DNA from: Arthonia radiata
Taxonomy: Eukaryota; Ascomycota; Arthoniomycetes; Arthoniales; Arthoniaceae
Direction: 5' to 3'
Length of the DNA: 64,000 bases
Assembly (NCBI GenBank): GCA_002989075.1
Contig: PSQN01000016.1
Span: 186,001 to 250,000, forward strand
This document shows positions 25,191 to 36,247 of the stretch, one piece after another. How positions within the stretch are numbered: position 1 is the stretch's first letter; every line of letters begins with the position of its first letter. The translations under genes and the position numbers were made by a program. The notes under the pieces are model-generated. The model ran no database searches. It saw nothing but the letters and a program-made list of their open reading frames with translations, and was not told the origin of the DNA.

Positions 25191-25986
25191 TCAGCCAGTA
25201 AACAGCGCCGGACCGGGCATAGGGTAGTCGTTGTTCTGCTTGTACAAGTTGAACAGAATACCAGGATCATTCTCCGTATACAGCTTCGTGCCAACAACGC
25301 CCGCGGGCTTCGCAGCCCCCGAGCCTGTGACAGCGAAGTTTATACACTGCGGGTAACTCTGCGCCCCATCGACACTGCCCGCCGAATGCAGCGCCATAAT
25401 CTCATGACGCACGACGTAGTTGCCGGCCGCCAAACTCTTGGGCACAGTGAAGGTCCACGTGTTGTTGTTAGCGATCAAGTCCTGCGTGGCCCAGTTGCCG
25501 GGACTACCGGGGGCAGTCAAGCCCTTGGCGTCGACCTTGAAGAATGCGAGGTTGGCTTTGTTGACCGTCTCGCAGGCGCCGTTGCAGTTCGCCATGTAGG
25601 TGATGACGGGGCCCAGGTGCGTGTCGGGCCAGGGCGTCCAGTAGAGGGTTACCGGCGAGCCGGCGGCGACGGGGATGTGGGTCTTGCCGTTGACGGCGGA
25701 GTTGTGGCAGACTGATGGGGTCAGTATGGAGGTGTTATGCGAGACGGAGGGGCGGGATGGACGTACTGATGTTGGGGTTCTGGAAGGCGTCGGGGGCGAC
25801 GAAGCCGATGCCGAGGTCGTCGATGGTCCAGCCGGCGACGGTGGGTATTGGATTCATGTATTGAAACTTGGTTGGGTCATAGCCGGAGTAGTAGGTGCTG
25901 CCGACTTTGATCTGTTGGACGAAGCCGTGGGCGGCGGCCTTGGCGGCGAGCATGCCACCCAGGAGGGCGAGGGCGATGGTTGCCAT
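25191..25986 (-). CDS. AA9 lytic polysaccharide monooxygenase, secreted
   Basis: Two exons, 25986-25767 and 25711-25191, with a 55-bp intron (donor GTACGT, acceptor CATCAG), give 246 residues. Residues 1-19 are a signal peptide. Cleavage before H20 creates the N-terminal copper-binding histidine (HGFVQQ). The second copper ligand is H105 in THLGPVITY. The axial tyrosine is Y193, with second-sphere H182 and Q191 at the spacing usual for AA9. C75/C196 and C116/C120 match the usual disulfides, and the splice restores the family block NPNIICHNSA. Enzymes of this family oxidatively cleave cellulose or related glucans outside the cell. There is no cellulose-binding module or long C-terminal tail. 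The start at 25986 is chosen over longer upstream reading because it places the signal peptide at the N-terminus. Regiospecificity (C1 or C4) cannot be told. Confidence 0.93.
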
Positions 25987-27369
25987 GACTGCTTGATGGA
26001 AGTGGTGTTGAGTGAAGTGAACGGTTGGTAGAAGTGAGTGGCTGTACTGATCTTTGCAATGATTGTGGGAAGCGAGTGCTGCTGACTGAAAGGAAAAAGG
26101 AGGAGACTGTTCCCCAGCGGAAGTCCATGCTTTCTTATACGTGCCTTTGATGCGAATCAATTGAACCTTGAAAAGAGCGAAATACTACTCTATGAGACCA
26201 GACTCCGCAGCATGGTGACAGAGAATGATGTCGGCATCTCTAGCCTGGACGCTAGAACGTTGGAAAGGCGTTCAAAACGCTGGGCATCATTCTTGAAGTC
26301 ACAAAAATCAATAACACTCACGGTATTTCTGTGCGAAGTGAACCCCTAGGTACCTAAAGGTACTTTACTTACCAGATGAGTCGAGACTTCGAGGCTCTGC
26401 TCTACAACGCCGTCCAGAGAAGGTAGGATCGCCATAGCGTGAGCTTCAAGGATCACCTATAAGTCGACCTGTATAGCTTCCAGGGTTGAGCTCAGGCCTC
26501 GCCACTGAGTTGGCCATCCACATGACCTCTCCGGACAAAGTGCCAGTCGATCGACGGCAAACGCTGCAAATATTGGCGTCTCGAGAAGAGTGCTCGCAGA
26601 TGATGAGATCTAGGACTGGACGTGTTACGTTTTGCAGCCCTTCTCGGTTACTTAGTCATTCGAGCACCTAACCTGAAGCAAGCCATCGGGACGCCCCGAG
26701 TCAGACGCTGTCTTCACAGGAGAGCTGCTCAAAAGTATGAGTTGAGACTTTGCTACAATAGGTGTATTGTTGTAACCAACCCGAAGTCAAGCGCTGATTA
26801 CATGGATTCATACTGCAGGTGACAGGCTGCCCGCATGTAGGTGGCCGGGCAGACGGTGGCGGCTGTTTAGTGGGGTAGACGACGCTGTGAACCAGGGGTG
26901 ATACAGCGCAGCGTAGCACGAGGTCATGTTTAAACGCTAGTGTGCCTGTGCGGAAGTCAGTCGCTTTTCAGCAAGGGCGACGCCAGCAGACTACCATGAC
27001 CAAGTTGGCGTTCTTCGGTCAAAAGAGGTGAAAGACATGTGAAGCGAGATAACCTTGCATTGAGAGGCGGGATGAAGCTCGTATGACACTTGATGAAGCA
27101 ATTTTTCGTCGACAACGGCCAGGGTTGTTGCTTTTAGGACTTGAGATTGGATTTGGATGCAGGAGCACAGCACGGACTCGAAGTCGCCATGAAGCACAAA
27201 CAACCGGAGTCATTATTCGTAGTCGCTAATATACAGTCTCCACTATATCGTATGTATCCAAATCCCGCAAATCCCAGATAGCGTGCAAGGGTATCAAGGT
27301 ATCTCAAAATCAATTCAGCCTGTATCCAACGCCTTGCATTCAGGTGAATTAGATGACTTCCAAACGCCT
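25987..27369. other. Intergenic region between AA9 gene and Trp/Lys-module gene
   Basis: It holds the AA9 promoter at its left end and the 3' side of the next minus-strand gene at its right end. Several short frames (26486-26671, 26701-26919, 26991-27394) show no domains. Nothing else seen. Confidence 0.5.
26112..26139 (-). promoter_or_regulatory. Candidate CreA-like site and TATA box of the AA9 gene
   Basis: On the minus strand a TATAAG lies at 26139-26134 and CTGGGG, which fits the CreA consensus SYGGRG, at 26117-26112. They lie about 150 and 130 bp before the start codon. Carbon catabolite repression of AA9 genes by CreA is known in other fungi. Here it is inferred from short motifs only. 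Confidence 0.3.
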
Positions 27370-30300
27370 TCAAAATCCAAACTTGGAGAACCAACCGCCA
27401 CTTTGGCGTTTCGATGGCTTGTCCCCTTCAATGTCCATCGGATCACCAAGCGGTTCCGTTTCGAACATGCTGTCTCGTTTGAGATCGCCACTGCCGCCGT
27501 CGCTCTTTTTATCAGTTCTGGTACGCTCTCGGTCTTTGCGGTAGCTGCTCATGCGTGGTGCCTTCTCCTTTTTAGGGAGGCCGCGCTTGAGTGGAGGAGC
27601 GGCTGGACCGAGATCGGGTGGTCCATCAACGATGGTACCTTCCAGGGGCGGTGGTAGAGGAGGCTCAGCGTTGATGTTGTCAACCCAAGATGCTGTTTTG
27701 TCGGTGCCTTTACGCGTAAGGCCTGGACGCTCCGCTTTAGGAGGCGGCGCCACTGGCTCGGCAACAGATCTTCGTTTCGAAGAAGTTTTCGGAGGCAACT
27801 CGTCAGCAGCGACAGAACGTCTTCGGTCAGTACGGCGCTCATCTTTGCGATAACGTTCATCATCGGTCTCAGGAGCGTACGAGCGGCGTCGGCTGTCCTT
27901 ATCCATGCGCGGTCTCGTCGCTGGGGGAAGCTCTGCGCTCTCTCGCTCTTTGCGGCGCCTTCTTCGCTCTTCGCGGTCCGTCTGCATGGCTTCGTCTGCC
28001 GAACGAAGTTTGTCCTCCTTCTCCTTCCTTCTAAGGCGTCGCTCCTCGTCCTTGGCTAGCATCGCGTCTTTCTCTTTCCGTCGCAGTTCACGATCCTTTT
28101 CTCGGCGCTGAGCCATTTTGTCCTCGGCGTCCTTCATGGCCTTCTCCTTCTCAGCTCTCCGCGCTCTGCGTTCCGCACGCCTGGCTTCCGCGTCTTCGAG
28201 CGCAGCCGGATCTTCGACGCCAGCGCCTGCATCTTTGCTGCGTTCGACACGGCGTGATTCACGCCGAAGCCGTCTCGCATCGTCGTCCGCCTCGATGATG
28301 GGCTTGTCTTTCTTGCGCTTGGAACCAAACAGCGAGCCCATCAACCCACCGGCACCAGCAGCTGCGGCAGAGTTGACAGCCGTAGTGCCGTCGATCGTAT
28401 TCGTTTGCTTAGCAGAACTAGAGGCCCGCTTAAGCCCGGGTCGCTCCGGCTTCCTGGATGGAAGTGGCTCGCCAAGGATTGGGTCGTCATCCAAGAGCGA
28501 GTCACGCTTTGTCCGCTTCTCTGTCTTGCTCTTCTTCGCGTCTTTTGGTGGAGCGGGTGGGTTGACCGGAGCGTCAGGCATGAGCAGGTCCTCGTCATCA
28601 AGGGAGTAAGGGTCCGGCGTCTTTTTCGGCTTTGACTTCGAGCTTGATGTTGCTTTCCCAATGCCGAGTGTTTTCGCCGCCTTCGCTGCCACTTTGACCT
28701 TGACATCATCCTCAGGTGGTGGGGAGGGCAATCCAGACTTGACATCGACGGAGTTTCGACGCTTTGACAAGGAGTCGCGCTTTGAGCTCGGCTGCCGTGT
28801 AGATTGCGATCGTGACACTGGCGGCCCGCTGCCAAAGAAGGAAGAGAATGAATTGCCGCGTACAGGCTTTGCTGGGCGTTCCTTATCCTTGTCCTTGTCC
28901 TCGTCTGACCCTGAGCGCGATGACTTCTCGGCGTCCTTGTCCGTCGGTTTGCGCGCAGATGCTGAACGACTGAGTTTGGGCGCAGCGGAACGATCCTTGT
29001 TCTTGCTAGACGATGGCGGAAGCTCACGGGATTTGCTGCTTTGCTTCTTTTCTTTCTTGGCGTCTTTCGACTCGCTAGGCTCAGTGGATGGCTCGTCTTT
29101 GGCCCCTGAAGCGCCCCAGAAACCCCAAGATGAGCTGCCCTCGTCGCGCTTGGTCTTCGGACGATCCTTCTTCGAGTCCTTCTTCTCCTCAGGCTCTGGT
29201 GGCGGAGTGGGTAGCTTGGTGGGTGATGAGCTCTTGTCTTTCTTGGACGACGACTTATCTTTCTCCTTTTCCTTTTCCTTGGACTTGGAAGACTTATCCT
29301 TCTTCGACTCCTCGACTCCTGGTGGTGGCGGTGGAGGCGCTTCAACGATTTCAGGAGCCTGGGGAAAAGACTTTGACTTTTTGTCTACCTTGGCAGACTT
29401 CTTATACTTCTTCGACGAGTCTGCAGCGGGCATATCAAGCATACCCCAATCGTCGTCAGGAAATTCGCCTGGCAAAGGTGAGGGTGCGGAAACAATTTCC
29501 GGCTCTGGTTCAGGCGCAAGCCTGTTCTTCTTGCCAGAGGACGAGACTTCCTTGCGCGAGATGGAAGGCCTCTCTTTTTCTTTGCTGCTGGCTGATTTCT
29601 TGTCTTTGGACGAATCAGCAGGCAGCAGTCCGAATGCTGGAGAGGCGTCGGTCGCGGCTTTATCGGCTTTAGCGTCCTCGGATTCTCTCTTCTTCTCCTT
29701 CTCCGATTTCTTCTCTTCACCTTGCAGCCGTTTGATCTTTTCCGAAATGCTTTCCTTTGCGCCAGTCGATGCGATTTTGCTTGAAGAAGTCTTAGACGAC
29801 GACAGCGCAGACTTTTTGGTAGCATCTTTGGTATTAGGGGTTGGCAACTCGGGCTCACCATCTCCCGCCGTCCCCTCATTGGTCCGATTGTCATTGGCAA
29901 TTTCTTTGCGACTGAGGCCACCTGTCTTCTTGTCCTTCTCCTTTTCTTTCGCCTTCGACTTGGTCGATGCGCCCCAGAAACCCCACGGATCGTCCTGTTT
30001 GTCTTGCTTGTTGGCCAGATCGTCAAGTTGCGACTCGGGCACACCGTCCATGCCATCCAACAGTGCGTCGATGTCGTCCAAGTCGGCTTTCTTCTTCTTC
30101 TTGTCGTCTTTTGAATCAGCTTTGGGATCGGTCTTGCTGGTGGAAGATTTCTTGGACTTGGAATCTTTCGAGTCTTTGGAGTCCTTGGACTCTTTAGTGG
30201 CCGACTTCTTGAGCGCTGCGGAGTCGTCTGGGATAGCTTCTTCGCCAAAGATAGCTGCAAATTCGTCCTCTTGTGCCTGCTTCTTCGCGTCTGCCTCGTC

Positions 30301-33131
30301 TCTTTCCTTTTTGTCTTTGTCTTTCTTCTTCGTGTCGGTCGACGACGAGCCCCAGAGACTCCAAGAGCTCTTCGCCGCTTTGGCAGCAGAATCGTCCTTG
30401 GATTTCTCGGGCTTGACCTCCTCAACAGGTTCGGGTTCAGGCGAGGGTTCTTTCTTTGATAGCTTGGACGTCTTGGAGGATTTCTTGTCATCTTTCTTCT
30501 CTTCCTCTTTCGCGCCCTTCTTTTTCTTCTTGTCCGTCGGAGACATCCAATCGTCGAGGGCGAGAGGGTCTGGGTCGTCTCCGCCAGCTTGAGGATCGCT
30601 TCCTGGCGTGAGACCTTGGTTTGGTGGGGTCGGCACAGGTGGAGGCACCATCACCTCTGCCTTGCCTTTCTTGCCCTTCTTATCTTTCTTCCCCCATAAG
30701 CCAGCATAAGAATCGTCTTGTATGGGATCTGGCGTCATGATGTCGATGTCGGCAGCCTCGTTGCCCTTCACTTCTGTCCCAAGCCCCTTATCATTCTTCT
30801 TCTTGCCCTTCTTGCCTGTGGTCCAATCGCCCCACTCGTCGCCGGCGTCTTTGGCTTCCTCGACCTGATCTGCCTTCATCGTTTTAGTATCATCGACCGG
30901 CACTGGATCAGCGAACGCGCCCTTGGCACCTTTCTTAGCCTTCTTATCCTTCTTGCTCGTAGCCAACGTACTCGCAGCCCAGTCGTCGTTGTCTTCGATG
31001 GGCGCGACCGGCGGCGGTGGAGGTGGAGGCGGCGCAGCTTCTTCAATAATGTCTACCCCCTTCTTTTTCTTCTTATCTTTCTTGGACGTAGATGTGCCCC
31101 AATTCATCCAGTCGTCGTCGTTCTTGACCGGCTCTTCCTCAGGGATATCGAACGCGCTGAAGGACGTCCCTCCAGTAGCGGTCTTCTTGTCTTTCTCCTT
31201 GTCCTTTTTGCCACCGAGTCCCCATGTATCCCAGGAGTCGTCACCGGCGGTGCCACTGCCAAAGTCGGCCAGTGGATCCGGCTCTGGCTCTCTCTGGGGT
31301 TCTTCATCCTTCGCACCCTTCTTCTTCTTCTTGTCCTTCTTACTGGTAGCTGTTGCGAACGTGCCCCACATGTCGCCTTCGTCTTTCGGCGGAGGCTCAG
31401 CGGCAGCGGGAGGTGGAGGCGGAGGTGGAGGATCGGGCTCGAATGCGGCTGCACCCTTCTTCTTCTTGTCCTTCTTAGAACCCGCGGTACCCCACATGTC
31501 GTTCGCATCGGTATTCGTAGTAGTGTCATTAGCGAAATCGTCGAGGCCGGAAAAGGTGGATGCGCCCTTCTTGTCATCCTTCTTTTTCTTCGATCCGACC
31601 GTTGAAAAGGCAGACCAGGGGTCGGCACTCTCCTCCTTTTTGTCTTTTGCGCCTGCGTCACCTGGCAGACCAAAGTCAAAGTCACCCAGGGGATCAGTCT
31701 TGTCTTTCTTGTCCTTCTTGTCTGTGTCACCAAAGCCCCAGATGCTGCTCACATCCTTCTTCTTCTTGTCATCTTTCTTCTCGTCCACTCCGCCGAAGCT
31801 CCACTTTGAGCCCGTGTTCCAACCGCCGCCCCAGTCTCCGCCGAGATCGAAGCCGCTTTTGCCTTTGGAATCGCCGCCGAAACCTAAATCAATCTGTGGT
31901 GCAGAGTCTTCGAGATCAATATCTTCCATTAGAGAGTCGTTGTTCTTTGCGCCGGTTACTGGAGGTGGAGGAGGAGGAGCAGGTACTGGATCGGCCGCGC
32001 CGCCCTATGGAGGTTAGCACACGGACCACGTGAGCTTACATCCGCGCCACCAACTTGTGGCAGCAAACGGACGCATTATTGCACAACCATGACAGAATAG
32101 CTCACCTTTTTGCCCTTTTTCTTGTTCTTTTTACCGCCGGCAACTGTTCCCCACTCATCGATGGGATCCGCGTCGCCGGTTCCGCCCATCGTGTCGAATG
32201 CCGAACCACCACCACCTGTGGTGTCATTCATCTCGTCCGCCCAGGACGAATTCTTAGCGTCTGCAGCTTCATCCTCTTCCTTTTTCTTGTCTTCTTCTTG
32301 AGCAGCTTGTTGAGCAGCTTTCTTTGCCTTCTTTTGCTTTTTGCTGTTTCCACCAAAATTCCAATCGTCCTCCCCCCCGCCATCCCCTCCACCCGCGCCA
32401 TCATCGCCGCCGTCACCGCCAGCAGCTCCTCCGCCTGAGCCGCCTGCGTCTCCACCACCCGCGTTGTCGCCACCACCGGCATCGCCTCCGCCTCCTTCCT
32501 TGTTCTCGTTATCAGAATCCCAGTCACCCGCCTTTGCTGCACCGCCCCTTTTCTTCTTTCCCTTGTGCTCACGCACATGACCGTCGTGTGAGAAATCAGG
32601 ACGGGGCTGCGGCGGCGTGACTGGATCCAACGCTGACGTGTACGGCGGCGGGCTGGCAACCGCGTGTGGCTGGTGCTTTAGGTCATGGTTGGGTTGGGTC
32701 GATGGAATGGCGCAGGTGGTGGTGGAATCATAGCTGGGGGGCTCGTCCCGAACAGCATCCTCATAGAGAGGCAGAACACAATCGTCCTCTGGCGAGAGGC
32801 TGCATTCCAGCGATGGTCGGGTGGCCAGTGCGAATTTGGGCCTACTTGTTGACTTGGTGTCGTGGAATTTGCGGTTTGAAATAGGACATGTGTAAGGCTC
32901 ACATTTGGAGCTCGAGTGGACATGAAAATTGAAATGTGTAAAATCTAGGGCTTTGGACATGTACGACATTGCATCGAGCATATCTTTGAGATCACTGCGG
33001 ATTTGATCAGTACATTTTCGCACCTTGCGCACCTTTTCAGCCGTCCCAGTCGACGTCTTGAGTGATGTCGGTCGTTTCCGCGACTCGACGGCGTGGTGAT
33101 CTCCTACGTGTGATGGGAGCGGAAGAGCCAT
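27370..33131 (-). CDS. Giant Trp/Lys-module low-complexity protein
   Basis: Two exons (33131-32106 and 32004-27370) join in phase across a 101-bp intron (GTGAGC, branch-like TGCTAAC, acceptor CATAG) to give 1886 residues. Residues 1-110 are unremarkable. Residues 120-164 hold three WW-ligand motifs: LPLY, PPSY and PPPY. A Gly/Asp tract follows. From about residue 255 onward roughly 17 modules recur, each an acidic stretch, a tryptophan core (DDW, WGTW, WGFWG) and a lysine run such as SKKDKKKKKG. They are interspersed with poly-Pro segments and, later, KDKSSSK-type stretches. Near the end is a long Arg/Glu/Lys helix-like zone (RREKDRELRRKEKD) and then a terminal WFSKFGF. No named domain and no enzyme signature. 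It looks like an intrinsically disordered scaffold of alternating charge. PPxY motifs usually bind Rsp5/Nedd4-type ligases. The frame is intact over 5.7 kb. The function is unknown. Confidence 0.8.
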
Positions 33132-34208
33132 GAGACGAGCGACTGCGTACTGGATCCGTGGAAGCTCGTTCCTGTTGCATTAGAGCCGGATGTGTGTGGT
33201 GTGACGTCGCACAGCGGTAGCGTGTTGTGGTTGGTGTAAAAGGTTGAGTGTGCGGAAATTACACAAAGTGCCGCCCTAACATTAAACAGACTCTAAGGGA
33301 CAGAGCTGCAAGGAGAAGGGGGATGGAGCAAGTGGCAAAGGTTGAGGTCCGCTCTGAGGAGCTGTGGTGCGGCGCGGAGGCGTATCAGGAGAGGAGCAAG
33401 AGGTGTAGGTACCTGAGCGATGTAGCGAGGCTTCGGATTTGTGTGTGGGCGGGATGGAAAGGAATCCTTGACGGCGCGTGATTGGGCGCTTGGACGCGAG
33501 GAAAGCCGATGGCAGCAGACGAATGAGGTTGCCGCGGCAGGGAGGGTGAGCACAGAGCCCTTAGCGATCGTTGCCCTGAAACATGGCTCGTTTCGTCGTC
33601 GCTGGCGTCTTCACACCCACACACACGTGTACCAAAAGATATCAAGCAGAGAGAGGAGGCGAAAGAAGTCCAAACAAACACGAAAAGACTTTTCTCGGGC
33701 GGAAGCAGGGACTTTAGGGTGCCAGCGATCGCCCGGTAGAGAGCCGAGAAGCGCCGGAGACGAGGGCGTGACATGCATAATGGATGCCAAACTTCGCTGT
33801 CTTCACCGCCAGTATGCGGCAATCATGCATGATCCATAACGAGCTTCAGGAAAGCGAGTGGAGCTCCAAGTGCGGTAGCTAGAGCAGAGCTGGACTGAGT
33901 GGGTGGAAAGAGTGGGGAAGGAGCAGCTCTACTCAGACATCAGATAACTCTCTCGGCTCGGTCCTTTGTTCCACTGCATCATCCACCTGGTACCCTTTTC
34001 GCCCTTGCTTTGCATCGGGGGAGTATGACAAGATCAGTGACGTTGTAGTGATGGCATTGTTGGGTATATGTCAAAGTATGTGCTACATGTAAGCTGCTGT
34101 TGTACAAGTCAACCGTCTTCCTACTCCACAGCGGGACCAACTCCATGCTCGAACGCTGCGTCAAAATCAACAACTGGACTGTAACACTATCAGGAAGCTT
34201 GGTCGAGA
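33132..34208. other. Promoter region of the Trp/Lys-module gene
   Basis: About 1.1 kb between two minus-strand genes. It should carry the promoter and 5' UTR of the giant protein and the 3' end of the coiled-coil gene. Overlapping short frames on both strands (33248-33839) show no domains. Confidence 0.5.
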
Positions 34209-36247
34209 CTACAGCTCTCCGTTCAGCACTCGCTTTGCCACTTCGAGCCTCTCTCGTAGAGCTTTCATGTCGCGCGGCGATGTGCTGGGATGAATGGCTT
34301 CTAGACACAATGATCTCAAGCTGTCAGCACAACAGCGTATGAGCGCCTCGTCATCTTTCTCCAGAGGCCGTGGCAGGTCTGAGTTGTCTTCGGGCTGTAG
34401 GAGGGTCTGGAAGATGCTCGATAGCGGTCGCAATGCGCGGGCGGACGACTGTTCTTGCGAGAAGCTGCCCATCGTTGGGGTTGGCATCTGGCTACTCTCT
34501 CCAAACATCATTCGTGGGCTACCACCACTGACTGAAGGTGGCGGCATTGGCCATGGGTTCTGTAGGCCAGTCTGTAGCAAATCTTCATGTTGCTGCTCCG
34601 AGCCATCACTTCCAAAGTCACTGTCAATGTCCTCGTTGGCTGTCTCGAAAGATTGCGTTGTCGTCAACGAAGCCATGCTATCGTTCGCTAGGTGCATGTC
34701 ATCCCACGAGCCGTCCCGTTCCTCTCCGCTGGCAGTCTGAGGTCCCTCGTCGTCTGCCGCGACTCCCTTCTCCGTCTCAACAGAACCATCTGACTTGTCT
34801 GATATTGATTGACCGGACGACTCCATCGTCTCGAAACTGCTCGACCTCACGATCCCTCTGCCCATGGCACTATGCAGAATGAATGTTTCATAGTCGAATG
34901 CATCGGCTCTGTCCTCATGAGCCGCTGCCATTGACTTCGTTTCGTCAAAATCTTCGTCGCCCAAAACATCTGGCAATTCTTCTGGCATCTCGTCATCGTC
35001 ATCAAAGTACTCATCATCGGAAAATCCGTCCGCGTCTTCCCGCGCCTGATTACGCTCCAGTACCTGTTGCCATTCGCCACGAGGATCTTCTTGCACGGCC
35101 TGCTTGGAACTCCGAGACGCCTCCAGTTGCTGTATGACCTCTTCTTGCGATTCCAAGCTTCGCTTCAAGGCATCAACCTGAGTTTGGAAGGTGTGCTGAT
35201 TATGCTCCGAGTTCGGACTCTCAGTGCTCAGGAGAGCGTCTTCTTGTGAGCGCTTCTGGAGGAATGCTATTCGATTTCGAAGCTCTTCAGCCTGGTCTCG
35301 CAGCTCATGTGCGGACTTTGGTGGAGGTGAGGACGCGCCGTATAGTGTCCTCAAACTTTGCATGGTAGCACCGGAGGCTGGCTCTTCGTTCTCACTGACC
35401 GTGTTCAAGCCAGCACCCTGTCTTATGGGAGAAGATGCGTGCTTACGTAGCTCGCCATTGTGCATGTACTCGAGGCTGCGGCTGCCTTTGACTGTTGCCC
35501 CACCTGGAGAAGGGACGGAAGTGTCGCTGAACATGCGAAGGTGACCAGACGGCGATCGCACCATCTGGTTGCTCTCCCGAAGATGACGGGGTGTGCCAAA
35601 GTTGATGCGGGGACTGATCTTGACAGTGCCATCGGTCGGACCGCTGATCTCAACTAAGGTTGGTGAGCTGTAGTTTGAGAAGCTCGACGCTGGCCAGAGT
35701 TCAGGTGTGGGTTGTGAGGTTAGAGAATGCCGTGCTTTCCCAAGATTGCCCTCAAGTAGCTGGGAAACGCATCAGTAAAGTCCTCTCTGAACTCCAGCCT
35801 CGCACTCACATTGAGTTTCCGCTTTGCATGGGCAAGAATGAAATCAGCGCGCTTGCTCAAGGTCGAATAGCTCATGTGTTCCAGCCCTTCCTGTGATTGA
35901 TCAGCGCCACGCGCTTCCACATCGCCATTGAAGTCGTCTGCGACGCTGCCAGTCTCTGTCTCCACATCCTCTTCATCTACTTCGCGCAAGTCATCCTCCC
36001 GCAGCTCGGAGCCATCCCAGCGTAAGGTTCCCATGTCCTTGCTCAAGCGGAAGCTCGAAGCTTGACTAATTCTAGCCTTGTCATTCAGAAACCTCAGCGG
36101 GCTGCTGCCATGGTCTCTCATGAGCGGCGAAGATGCAATTGCGGTATCTGGAGAGAGATGGTCGTTGTCCATTGAGCTGCTGGAAGGCTGTGCGCTAGTC
36201 GCGTCGCGCGCCTGGGGGAGAACATCGCCGTGATCAGAGACCGGCAT
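34209..36247 (-). CDS. Conserved-looking fungal coiled-coil protein
   Basis: Exons 36247-35810 and 35759-34209 are joined across a 50-bp intron (donor GTGAGT, acceptor TTCCCAG) to give 662 residues. The splice restores a helical block, SYSTLSKRADFILAHAKRKLN followed by LLEGNLGKARHSL, near residues 127-160. I recall this pattern as conserved in hypothetical proteins of dothideomycetes. Further on, a coiled coil with heptads runs from AHELRDQAEELRNRIAFL to about EVIQQLEASRSSKQ, then comes a very acidic patch (DDEYFDDDDEMPEELPD) and a Ser-rich middle. The last 50 residues (RCCADSLRSLCLEAIHP...LEVAKRVLNGEL) look like a helical tail. No catalytic motif. It could be a cytoskeletal or septum-associated adaptor, but nothing in the sequence proves this. 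Confidence 0.75.

Noticed and set aside
28341-30491. Arg/Ser-rich minus-strand frames of 334 and 368 codons
   Set aside because: Shifted-frame shadows of the same low-complexity gene. The real frame continues through with one intron.
28661-30592. 643-codon plus-strand open frame
   Set aside because: It lies wholly antisense to the giant Trp/Lys-module gene. Lys, Ser and Asp codons read backwards give Leu, Phe and Ser without stops, and its Ser/Phe/Leu-only make-up has no domain.
30923-32017. 364-codon plus-strand open frame rich in Gly, Ser and Phe
   Set aside because: Same cause: antisense of the polylysine modules, crossing an intron of the real gene.
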